Shown here: positions 22,355 to 29,455 of the stretch, piece after piece
How positions within the stretch are numbered: the stretch's first letter is position 1
Layout of the letters: every line of letters begins with the position of its first letter
Assembly (NCBI RefSeq): GCF_002094885.1
Contig: NZ_MSIT01000008.1
Coordinates: 62,001-126,000, forward strand
Direction: 5' to 3'
Length of the DNA stretch: 64,000 bases
DNA from: Salibaculum halophilum
GTDB lineage: Bacteria; Pseudomonadota; Alphaproteobacteria; Rhodobacterales; Rhodobacteraceae
Notes under the pieces: generated by a model
Databases searched by the model: none
Told to the model about the DNA's origin: nothing
Seen by the model: only the letters and a program-made list of their open reading frames with translations
Position numbers and translations under genes: made by a program

Positions 22355-22902
22355 GCGCCGGCCCCGTCCCCGGCCCCGCCCTCGGCTCCGCCTTGGCAGG
22401 CGGGGCACAGGCCCTCGGCCTCGACCACGGTGCGCTCGATGGCAAAGCCCGAGGCCCGCGCGGCCTTGCCGAGGCTGCCGCGCGCCGGCGCCGCCTGCGC
22501 CTCGGCCACGGCTTCGCAGGTGCGGCAGATCATGAAGGCGGGCGTGTGCCGCGCGCCCGGATGGGCGCAGGCGATGAAGGCGTTGAGGCATTCGATCTTG
22601 TGCGCGAAGCCGCCTGCAACGAGGAAATCGAGCGCGCGGTAGGCCACCGGCGGCTGCGATCCGAAGCCGGCGGCGCGCAGCCGGTCCAGCATGTCGTAGG
22701 CGCCCAGCGCGCGGTGTTCCTGCAACAGGATTTCCAGCGCCTTGCGGCGGACAGGCGTCAGGCGCAGGCCCTTCGCGGCGCAACGGGCCTCGGCCTCGGC
22801 CAGGCCGTCGGCGATGCAGCTGGCGTGATCGTGGCGTCCGAACCCGACCGGATCGGCGGGCGCGTCGGCACTGGGCGTCTGGGTCATATCCGGGCTTGTC
22901 AT
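22351..22902 (-). CDS. zur: Zinc uptake regulator Zur (Fur family)
   Basis: A 183-residue Fur-family repressor. The winged helix lies around LRLTPVRRKALEILLQEHRALGAYDMLDRL (about residues 46-75, quoted in part: LTPVRRKALEIL) with VAYRALDFLVAGGFAHKIE following. Two CxxC pairs, MICRTC and LCPACQ, build the structural zinc site, and HPGARHTP is in the regulatory site region. In the presence of zinc it represses znuA and zur-znuCB. The annotated ATG (22902) sits inside the Zur box; the ATG at 22887 (MTQTPSADAP) is an alternative start that would free the operator. Neither has a strong ribosome-binding site. Confidence 0.92.
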   Translation of the reverse strand: MTSPDMTQTPSADAPADPVGFGRHDHASCIADGLAEAEARCAAKGLRLTPVRRKALEILLQEHRALGAYDMLDRLRAAGFGSQPPVAYRALDFLVAGGFAHKIECLNAFIACAHPGARHTPAFMICRTCEAVAEAQAAPARGSLGKAARASGFAIERTVVEAEGLCPACQGGAEGGAGDGAGA

Positions 22903-22917
22903 GTTATCTTATATCAT
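22901..22917. promoter_or_regulatory. Zur box between zur and znuA
   Basis: The site ATGTTATCTTATATCAT matches the Zur consensus ATGTTATANTATAACAT at 14 of 16 defined positions. It lies in the short divergent spacer, 42 bases before znuA, and overlaps the first possible zur start codon. It probably controls both directions. Confidence 0.75.
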
Positions 22918-22958
22918 TTAAACGACGTCGGATGTTACGAAATCACACGGAGGACCCG

Positions 22959-24098
22959 ATGTCCATAACCCGCCTGCCCCTCTCTGTCGCGGCCACGCTG
23001 ATGGCCGGAACGGCCATGGCCGATGTGCCCGACGTGGCCGTCGATATCGCGCCGGTGCATTCGCTCGTGGCGCGCGTGATGGAGGGTGTTGGCACCCCGG
23101 ACCTGATCGTCGCGCCGGGGGCCAGCCCGCATGAATACAGCCTGCGCCCCTCCGAGGCCGCCGCGCTGCAGGAGGCCGAGCTGGTGTTCTGGGTGGGGCC
23201 GAACCTGACGCCCTGGCTGGCCGATGCCATCGACACCGTCGCCACCGGGGCCGAGGCGACCGCTCTGCTGGAGGTCGAGGGCGTGACCCGTCTGCCGATC
23301 CGCGAGGGCGCCCTGTTCGAGGCGCACGCCCACGACCACGGCGCGTCCGAGGCGGCGCAGGACGGGCATGACGCGGAGGATCATGCGCATGAGGATCATG
23401 GCGAGGATCATGCGCATGGGGATCATGACAGCGAAGGGCATGACGACCACGGCCATGATGACGACGCGCACGACGATCATGGCGAAGATCACGCACATGA
23501 GGATCGTGGCGAGGATGATGCGCATGACGAAGCGGGCCATGATGAACATGACCACGCGGATCGCGACCACGGCGATCATGATCACGGCGCGCATGACCCG
23601 CATGCCTGGCTCTCGCCCGACAATGCCGCCGTCTGGCTGACCACCATCGCGGCCGGGCTCTCGCAGGCCGACCCCGACAACGCCGGGGCCTATTACGCCA
23701 ATGCGACCGAGGCCCGCGCCGAGCTCGAGACCCTCTCGGACGAGATCGACGCCACGCTCGACCCGGTGCGCGATGGCCGCTTCATCGTCTTCCACGACGC
23801 CTACCAGTATTTCGAGGCCGCCTTCGACCTGCCCGCCGCCGGGGCGATCTCGATCTCGGATGCGACGGACCCCAGCCCGGCGCGCATCGCTGAGGTCCGG
23901 ACCCGCGTCGCCGAGCAGGGCGTGACCTGTGTTCTGGCCGAGCCGCAGTTCGACCCCGGCATCGTGACAGCCGTCATGGAAGGGACCGAGGCGCGCACCG
24001 GCGTGCTCGACCCGCTGGGCTCCGACCTCGCACCGGGGCCGGACCTCTACCCGCAGATGCTGCGCAACCTGGCCGGCACCCTCGCCGACTGCCTGTAA
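22959..24098 (+). CDS. znuA: Zinc ABC transporter substrate-binding protein ZnuA
   Basis: A 379-residue periplasmic cluster A-I binding protein that captures zinc and delivers it to ZnuBC. Residues 1-21 form a signal peptide ending TAMA. Likely zinc ligands include His58 (GASPHEYSLRP), His215 (DPHAWLSP) and the His in VFHDAYQYFEAAF. Between about residues 123 and 215 lies an exceptionally long His/Asp/Glu-rich loop with dozens of DH and HD pairs, longer than in most ZnuA proteins. I chose ATG 22959 because ACGGAGGA precedes it and it gives a normal signal peptide. It is divergent from zur across the Zur box. Confidence 0.95.
   Translation: MSITRLPLSVAATLMAGTAMADVPDVAVDIAPVHSLVARVMEGVGTPDLIVAPGASPHEYSLRPSEAAALQEAELVFWVGPNLTPWLADAIDTVATGAEATALLEVEGVTRLPIREGALFEAHAHDHGASEAAQDGHDAEDHAHEDHGEDHAHGDHDSEGHDDHGHDDDAHDDHGEDHAHEDRGEDDAHDEAGHDEHDHADRDHGDHDHGAHDPHAWLSPDNAAVWLTTIAAGLSQADPDNAGAYYANATEARAELETLSDEIDATLDPVRDGRFIVFHDAYQYFEAAFDLPAAGAISISDATDPSPARIAEVRTRVAEQGVTCVLAEPQFDPGIVTAVMEGTEARTGVLDPLGSDLAPGPDLYPQMLRNLAGTLADCL
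23365..23600 (+). repeat. Coding micro-repeats in the ZnuA histidine loop
   Basis: Imperfect tandem copies of GAGGATCATGCGCATG and related GATCATGGCGAG units encode the His/Asp-rich loop. The repeats are irregular, in frame, and without spacers of constant length, so this is not a CRISPR. Replication slippage could change the loop length between strains. Confidence 0.7.
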
Positions 24099-24103
24099 TG
24101 GGT

Positions 24104-24132
24104 GCGCGGGCGGCGATCAGCGCCGCCCGCGC
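24104..24132 (+). terminator. Strong hairpin after znuA
   Basis: A perfect 12-base stem (GCGCGGGCGGCG and its complement) with loop ATCAG, starting five bases after the znuA stop. There is no clear T-run. It may terminate znuA or protect its mRNA end. Confidence 0.55.
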
Positions 24133-24506
24133 CCGCAGCGCTCGGTCATCGCGGTCCATGATCCACTTGACCGCCGGGTCGGCCTGGAAGCGCCACTTGC
24201 GCAGCGGGCCGGCCATGACGTTCATGGTAATATATCGACTCTGCAGCGCGCGCCGCAGGGATGGTGCCCGCGGGGCACCAGCCGCACATCGCCATCCGAC
24301 ACCGCCACCGCGTCGTCCAGCCTTCCGTCCCAGGTATAGACCACCTGCAGACCGAAACCTTCTGCGGGTTTCAGGCGGAGGTAGTTGGTTTTCTCGAAGC
24401 AGCTGATGCGGGGGAATCATCCTTGTCGTGGCGGTTGCCACAATAGGAGGATCAGTTGCCCTCGGGCATGAAGACCTCGGTCACGAGACGGCTTTCGGTG
24501 CAATCT
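24123..24506 (-). pseudogene. iolB: iolB remnant (5-deoxy-glucuronate isomerase, C-terminal half)
   Basis: Read on the minus strand with frame changes, this encodes the C-terminal half of IolB, the 5-deoxy-glucuronate isomerase of myo-inositol catabolism. Pieces in order are ESRLVTEVFMPEGN, a stop where family members have Trp, SSYCGNRHDKDD (compare SSYPPHKHDEDD), EKTNYLRLKPAEGF, LQVVYTWDGRLDDAVAV, DGDVRLVPRGHHPCGA and, after a one-base deletion, MNVMAGPLRKWRFQADPAVK. At least one nonsense codon and two frameshifts are seen. The N-terminal half is missing and an IS5-like remnant abuts it. It is clearly non-functional. The identification rests on remembered family motifs. Confidence 0.8.
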
Positions 24507-25184
24507 TAGGGTCAGGGCCGATGACCGATGGATGACAGTTGCTGCGCGGGCGATTGCGGAAAGGAAGACCTTCGAACACCTGTCGTATCGGGTCGCCACG
24601 CGTTTCTAGTCTCTCAGCCTGCCGAACATGATTTCTATGCGGTTGCGCCGCTTGTATCGGCGCTTGTCCACTGCCCGACAGTGCATTGCACAGCAATGTC
24701 ACGAGCGGGGGTGTGCCGTCAGGTACTTGCGCACGCTCACCCGAACGCATGGCCGTCGCGTGCGCACCTCAATCATGACCGTCTTCTCCTCGCCGTGTTC
24801 GGCGGCCGGTTCGGCCATGATCTGCGCGAAGATAGCCTGTTCGCGGCCTGTCTTGAACCATTGGCGTTCAGCCACTCACTTCCACCGCTTCCAGCGGTTG
24901 TGGAGCGGTTTGTGCGGCCCGTGGTCCGCGTTCGAATGCTCGCTCGGGCCGATGGCGTTCGGATTCTCCCCATCCCTCCAGCGCAAGCCATTGCGATTGA
25001 CGAAGATAATCCCGCTCAACAACCGCCGGTCATCGACGCGCGGCTTGCCGTGGGACTGCAGAAAACAGGGCTCAGGACGCGCGATCTGCGCGCCGGTCAG
25101 CCGGAAGAGATCAGACATGTTCACCGCTCGTCTTCGGACCCGGGACCCACGCCACCCGACAGGGGTCAATGGCTCCTGAGGCTA
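24507..25184 (-). mobile_element. Truncated IS5-family (IS427-like) insertion sequence
   Basis: A 678-base remnant bounded by imperfect inverted repeats: TAGGGTCAGGGCCGATGACC at 24507-24526 and, on the other strand, TAGCCTCAGGAGCCATTGACC at 25164-25184. It contains the decayed transposase described separately. Intact relatives are about 850 bases, so roughly 200 or more bases are lost internally. It adjoins the iolB fragment. The end positions are inferred from the repeat match and are uncertain by several bases. Confidence 0.6.
24527..25118 (-). pseudogene. Decayed IS5-family transposase
   Basis: The N-terminus is recognisable: MSDLFRLTGAQIARPEP, then HGKPRVDDRRLLSGIIFVNR, NGLRWRDGENPNAIGPSEHS and NRWKRWK followed by a stop. 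After frame changes come IFAQIMAEPAAEHGEEKTVM, a large internal gap covering the catalytic DDE core, then KRRNRIEIMFGRL-type text in shifted frames and finally VATRYDRCSKVFLSAIARAA at the C-terminus. The DDE catalytic residues are mostly deleted, so it cannot transpose. Confidence 0.8.
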
Positions 25185-25329
25185 CGTATATTCATCCCAT
25201 TTTGACTCGTTCATCACGTTTTCCGCACAGGCAAACTGAAGTTTGTTCGTCATCACCCGCGGTGCTCCGGCAATCTTCGGCAGGATGATACGCGGGTCCA
25301 GCGTTGCCGCGTCAGTCAGTTGCCGGGTT

Positions 25330-25745
25330 TCCAGGTTCACAAGCGCGTCCAGCACCGGAAAGGCCGGGGCGCGTTCGCGCGCCAAGGCGCGGAAAACGCC
25401 CTGGCGCAGATCTTGAGCGTGCCACAGGTTGCCACCCACGAAGACCGCCAACTTGCCCCGCGCGAGACCAAGCAGGCTGAGCGGCGCGCATCCGGCTCGC
25501 GCAAAATCGGTGGGCGGGCCTCGGTCCAGGCGCCGTCGGCCTTGCCGCTGTCCGCCACGGCATGAACTGCCGCCATGGAGCGCAGACCGTCCTCGGACCG
25601 GTGATATAGGTTCGCGGCCGGGTCAATCGCGCGGCCTTCCGTCTCGGCCTGGAGCGCCTCAGGCAGGTCGGCGCAGAGATTGGCCAAGGCCAGCGGCATC
25701 CGATCGGCATGGCCGATGGTGACGCGGTCGTGCGGTCGGCCTGGG
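25330..25745 (-). pseudogene. Gfo/Idh/MocA oxidoreductase remnant (C-terminal)
   Basis: In frame from about 25740 the minus strand reads GHADRMPLALANLCADLPE, ALQAETEGRAIDPAANLY and EDGLRSMAAVHAVADSGKAD, ending GAWTEARPPILR. This is the typical C-terminal tail of Gfo/Idh/MocA sugar or inositol dehydrogenases. The N-terminal NAD-binding part is absent. The stretch that follows (to about 25200), including VFVGGNLWHAQDLRQGVF, stays open for a while but I do not recognise it. The fragment lies between the iolE and IS remnants. Confidence 0.55.
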
Positions 25746-25799
25746 GATGCTCAGGGCACCCCGCGCCGTTTCGTCACGTCGTTGCCACCGTCACGCGAT

Positions 25800-26273
25800 A
25801 CCGATGACCGCAGACCGGCGCGTTTCGCATTGGGCATCCTCAGCCGACCTCGCGTCCAGCGCAGGGTCGATGTCCTGTTCGACCGTGCACCAGCCGTCGA
25901 AGCCGACCTCGATAACACACACCACCGGAAACCAGTGACGAAATCAAAGCGGTCGGCGACCACCACTTCCCCACCGCAGGGGCGATCTGCTTGGAACGCG
26001 TGTCAGAATCCGGCCCGCGTGCCGTTTCATGAACCGGGTCTAATCGGGCCCAGGACCGGTGGCTTATGGCGAGGCAGGTCTTAGGCAGCGCGTCGTCGAT
26101 CCCGACCAATGCCTCGCGCAGGTCCACCGCGGCCTCGGGCATGTCGCCCACGGGGCCAAGCTCGGTCCCGCGACAGTGCGCCGCCGCGCAGTCGCGCAGC
26201 ACGGCGGATTGCGCGGATCGCCCGCGAATTCCACGCCCCCGGAACAGGGCGCGTTGCCGATCTCGATGGTCAT
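25800..26273 (-). pseudogene. iolE: iolE remnant (inosose dehydratase / TIM-barrel sugar isomerase)
   Basis: The reading begins at an ATG overlapping the stop of the upstream oxidoreductase (ATGA) with MTIEIGNAPCSGGVEFAGDP (family GNAPCSWGVEF). After a frameshift come CAAAHCRGTELGPVGDMPEA and VDLREAL. A large internal deletion and more frameshifts follow, with FMKRHAGRI, VVADRFDFVTGF and EVGFDGWCTVEQDIDPALDA near the end. These are IolE-type motifs (family: AGFDGWCTVEQD). The protein would have dehydrated scyllo-inosose. Many disruptions make it a clear pseudogene. Confidence 0.78.
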
Positions 26274-27370
26274 GCGCCGACCTTGGTCCAGTGTCCGGTT
26301 TCGGCCGAGGTCATGGCGGCTTCGATCACCTCGGCCACCGCGAGGCCGTCCCGGAAGGTCGGCCAGACCGGCTCGCCGGTCTCGATGGCCTGCAGGAAAT
26401 CCCGGGCCTCGATGATGATCTGGTCCTGGTAACCGGTGCCGTGGCCCGGCCTCTGGCAAAAGGCGGCATAGTCGGGGTGCGCGGGGCCGGTCAGGATCTT
26501 GCGAAAGCCGCGCGTCGCCTCGGGCCCCTCGGCGAGGTAGAGCCAGAGCGCGTTCTGGTCCTCCTGGTCGAAGCGGATGGCACCCCGGGTGCCCGTGACC
26601 TCGTAGGCATAGCCCATCTTGCGCCCCGTGGCGATGCGGCTGGAATATATGTGGCCCATGGCCCCGTTGGCAAAGCGGCACATGATCTGGGCGTGGTCGT
26701 CGTTGTCCACCCGGCCGCCGGGGCGGTCCGCGTGAACGGTTTCCATATCGGCCGAAACCCGGGCGATCGGCCCCATCAGCGCCAGCGCCGCGTTGATCGG
26801 ATGCGGGGCCAGGTCGCCCATATTGCCGTTGGCCGGCCCGGTGCAGCGCCAGTTGAAAGGCGCGGCCGGGTCGGACAGGAAATCCTCGGTATGCTCGAGC
26901 CGCAGCCAGGTGACATCGCCCAGCGTTCCTTGCGCGATCAGCTGCCGGGCGAACTGCGTGGCCGGCGTGCGGGAATAGTTGAAGCCCGTCATGTTGGGCA
27001 GGCCCGCCGCCTCGGCCGCCGCGACCATCGCGAGGGCATTGGCGACGGTGTCGGCCAGCGGCTTTTCGCAAAGCACCGCCTTGCCCCGGGCAAATGCCGC
27101 CTCGGCGATCTCGCGGTGGGTCTCCTGCGGCGAGGCGATGATAACGGCCTCGACGCGCGGATCATCGACCAGCGCCCGCCAGTCCGGCGCGGCGCGGGCA
27201 AACCCGAAGGCGGCGCGATACCGCTCGGCGCTCTCAAGGCTGGAGGCAGCGATCATTTCCAGCCGCGGCCGCAACCGGGTTTCAAAGACGGCGCCGACCG
27301 CGGCCATGGCCACGGAATGCGCCTTGCCCATGTAGCCGCCGCCGATGACGCCGATACCGATTTCGGTCAT
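26270..27370 (-). CDS. Gfo/Idh/MocA family oxidoreductase (inositol or sugar dehydrogenase-like)
   Basis: A 366-residue NAD(P)-dependent dehydrogenase. The Rossmann motif is IGIGVIGGGYMGKAHS (about residues 4-19), the cofactor-lysine motif is VLCEKPLADT (about 97-106), and NGNMGDLAPHPINAAL (about 183-198) contains the catalytic Asp/His region. The C-terminus RDGLAVAEVIEAAMTSAETG is typical for family members next to IolE. It appears intact, but the gene coupled to it (iolE) is destroyed. It probably oxidised an inositol isomer or sugar. Whether it is still useful is uncertain. An XRE-cupin regulator lies divergently upstream across a 227-base gap with no motif I could assign. Confidence 0.82.
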   Translation of the reverse strand: MTEIGIGVIGGGYMGKAHSVAMAAVGAVFETRLRPRLEMIAASSLESAERYRAAFGFARAAPDWRALVDDPRVEAVIIASPQETHREIAEAAFARGKAVLCEKPLADTVANALAMVAAAEAAGLPNMTGFNYSRTPATQFARQLIAQGTLGDVTWLRLEHTEDFLSDPAAPFNWRCTGPANGNMGDLAPHPINAALALMGPIARVSADMETVHADRPGGRVDNDDHAQIMCRFANGAMGHIYSSRIATGRKMGYAYEVTGTRGAIRFDQEDQNALWLYLAEGPEATRGFRKILTGPAHPDYAAFCQRPGHGTGYQDQIIIEARDFLQAIETGEPVWPTFRDGLAVAEVIEAAMTSAETGHWTKVGA

Positions 27371-27597
27371 GTGTCCTCCTGCCGTTGGCCCCTGGGTCTG
27401 GTTGCACCGGGTTGCCCCGACGCTGCAACATCAAAGTCGCGGCGGCACATTGCCGATCCTAACAGGCGCCACGGCAGGGCAGTCCGCGTCACCGTGCCGG
27501 CGGGGATGGACCACTTGGCCGATCCCCTCGGGACACGGCTGGCGTGATCCGCATTTCGGCTGGCAAGGCTCCGTCATGACGGATACATTCCACTGGC

Positions 27598-28155
27598 ATG
27601 GACGATCCGCACGCCATCCTCTCCCGGCTTCCCGCACGCCTGCGACAGGTGCGCCAAGCGCAGGGTCTGTCGCTCGACGCCGTCGCCAGGCTGTCGGGCG
27701 TGTCGCGCAGCATGGTCAGCCAGATCGAACGCGGCGAATCCTCGCCCACCGTTTCGACGCTTTGGAACCTGACGCGCGCCCTGCAGGTCGATTTCGCGGG
27801 CCTGCTGGACGACCGGGAGACCAGCCGGATCGAGGTCCTGCGCGCGCCCGAGGTGCCGCGCATAGAGACCCATGGTGCAGGCTGCACGATCCGTATTCTG
27901 TCACCGCCCGAGGATGCCGAGCGCCACGAGGTCTACGAGCTGCTCTTTTCCGCGGGCGGCGTCCTGGATTCGGCGCCGCACGTTCGCGGGACGACCGAGA
28001 ACCTGACCCTGATCGAGGGCAGCCTGATCGTGACCAGCGGCGAGGCCACGGAACGGCTCGCGACGGGCGAAACCGCGCGCTACGCCGCGGATGTGCCCCA
28101 CCGACTGGAAGCCGAGGACCGTGCCCGCGCCTTTCTCGTGGTGAAGGGCGGTTGA
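27598..28155 (+). CDS. XRE-family regulator with C-terminal cupin domain
   Basis: A 185-residue protein. It has an N-terminal helix-turn-helix (RLRQVRQAQGLSLDAVARLS ... VSRSMVSQIERGESSPTVST, about residues 14-53) and a C-terminal cupin (about 110-180, HEVYELLFSAGG, LIEGSLIVTSGE, YAADVPHRLEAEDRA) that probably binds a small ligand. Such XRE-cupin regulators usually control neighbouring amino-acid or polyamine catabolic genes. Here kbl-tdh follows by 98 bases, making threonine catabolism the likely target (inference). The ATG at 27598 is the family-like start. Confidence 0.85.
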   Translation: MDDPHAILSRLPARLRQVRQAQGLSLDAVARLSGVSRSMVSQIERGESSPTVSTLWNLTRALQVDFAGLLDDRETSRIEVLRAPEVPRIETHGAGCTIRILSPPEDAERHEVYELLFSAGGVLDSAPHVRGTTENLTLIEGSLIVTSGEATERLATGETARYAADVPHRLEAEDRARAFLVVKGG

Positions 28156-28195
28156 TTGCGCCGCAGCCTGAGCCGAGCCCTAAATTCCATTATTG

Positions 28196-28208
28196 CGGAA
28201 AAATTCCG
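28196..28208. promoter_or_regulatory. Inverted repeat upstream of kbl
   Basis: CGGAA-AAA-TTCCG in an AT-rich patch 46 bases before the kbl start. It could be the operator of the XRE-cupin protein encoded just upstream. This is positional inference only. Confidence 0.35.
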
Positions 28209-28253
28209 ATATGATAGATTAACGCCATCTGCATCACCCGGGAGGACCGCGCC

Positions 28254-29441
28254 GTGTCCGATCACTTCATCACCGATATCAAGACCACGCTCGACCGGAT
28301 TGAGGCCGACGGCCTGATGAAACGCGAGCGTCTGATGACCTCGCCGCAGGCGGCCGAGGTCGCGGTGGGCGGGCGCGAAGTCATAAACCTCTGTGCCAAC
28401 AACTACCTGGGGCTGGCCGATCATCCCGACCTGATCGGCGCGGCGCGCCACGCCATGGAAGACCACGGCTTCGGGATGGCCTCGGTCCGGTTCATCTGTG
28501 GCACGCAGAACCTGCACCGCCAGCTCGAGACGAAACTGGCGCAGTTCCTGAAAACCGACGACTCGATCCTTTTCGCCGCCTGTTTCGATGCCAACGGCGG
28601 GCTGTTCGAGCCGCTTCTGGGCCCCGAGGATGCGGTCGTCTCGGACAGTCTCAACCATGCCTCGATCATCGACGGGATTCGTCTGTGCAAGGCCCGGCGC
28701 TATCGCTACGCCAACAATGACATGGCCGACCTTGAGGCCAAGCTGAAGGCCGCGCGCAACGCGGGCGCGCGGCACGTGATGATCGCGACCGACGGCGTGT
28801 TTTCCATGGACGGCTATCTCGCCGATCTGCCCGCGATCACGCGGCTGGCCAGGGAACACGACGCGCTGGTGATGGTGGACGATTGCCATGCCACGGGCGT
28901 GATGGGCACGCGCGGGGCAGGAACGCCCGATCACTTCGGCGTCGATGTCGACATCCTGACCGGGACGCTGGGCAAGGCATTGGGCGGTGCGCTGGGCGGC
29001 TACATCGCCGGGCCGCAGCCGGTGATCGACCTGTTGCGCCAGCGCGCGCGGCCCTACCTGTTCTCGAACGCGCTGCCGCCGCCGATCGTCGCCGCCGGGC
29101 TGGAAGCGATCCGCCTGGTCGAGCAGCAGCCGGACCTGCGCAAGAGGCTGTTCGACAACGCGCGGTATTGGCGCGCGGGCCTTGCGGAGCTGGGATTCGA
29201 GCTTCTCGACGGCGAACATCCCATCATCCCGGTGATGCTGGGCGACGCCCCTCTGGCGCAGAAGATGGCCGCCGCCCTGTTCGAGGAGGGCGTCTACGTC
29301 TCGGGCTTCTTCTTTCCGGTCGTCCCGCATGGCCAGGCCCGCATCCGCACCCAGATGAACGCGGGGCTGACCATGGGGCAACTGGACCGTGCGCTGGCCG
29401 CCTTCGGCAAAGTCGGCCGCGACCTGGGCGTGATCCCGTGA
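28254..29441 (+). CDS. kbl: Glycine C-acetyltransferase (2-amino-3-ketobutyrate CoA ligase)
   Basis: A 395-residue PLP enzyme of the alpha-oxoamine synthase family. It cleaves 2-amino-3-ketobutyrate with CoA to glycine and acetyl-CoA, the second step of threonine degradation. Motifs are [15 protein letters not shown] (about residues 44-58), [25 protein letters not shown] (about 206-218) and the PLP-lysine region [15 protein letters not shown] (about 239-253). The start is GTG 28254 with a GGGAGGA ribosome-binding site. The downstream tdh gene begins 14 bases after the stop. Confidence 0.95.
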   Translation: MSDHFITDIKTTLDRIEADGLMKRERLMTSPQAAEVAVGGREVINLCANNYLGLADHPDLIGAARHAMEDHGFGMASVRFICGTQNLHRQLETKLAQFLKTDDSILFAACFDANGGLFEPLLGPEDAVVSDSLNHASIIDGIRLCKARRYRYANNDMADLEAKLKAARNAGARHVMIATDGVFSMDGYLADLPAITRLAREHDALVMVDDCHATGVMGTRGAGTPDHFGVDVDILTGTLGKALGGALGGYIAGPQPVIDLLRQRARPYLFSNALPPPIVAAGLEAIRLVEQQPDLRKRLFDNARYWRAGLAELGFELLDGEHPIIPVMLGDAPLAQKMAAALFEEGVYVSGFFFPVVPHGQARIRTQMNAGLTMGQLDRALAAFGKVGRDLGVIP

Positions 29442-29455
29442 GCCGGCCCGCCACG

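Noticed and set aside
23365-23600. Possible CRISPR-like repeat array
   Set aside because: The repeats are short, irregular and in frame with znuA, where they encode the His/Asp-rich loop. There are no unique spacers of equal length.
24528-25205. Plus-strand open frames of 183 and 225 codons over the IS remnant
   Set aside because: They are antisense to the decayed transposase, whose protein motifs are clear on the minus strand.
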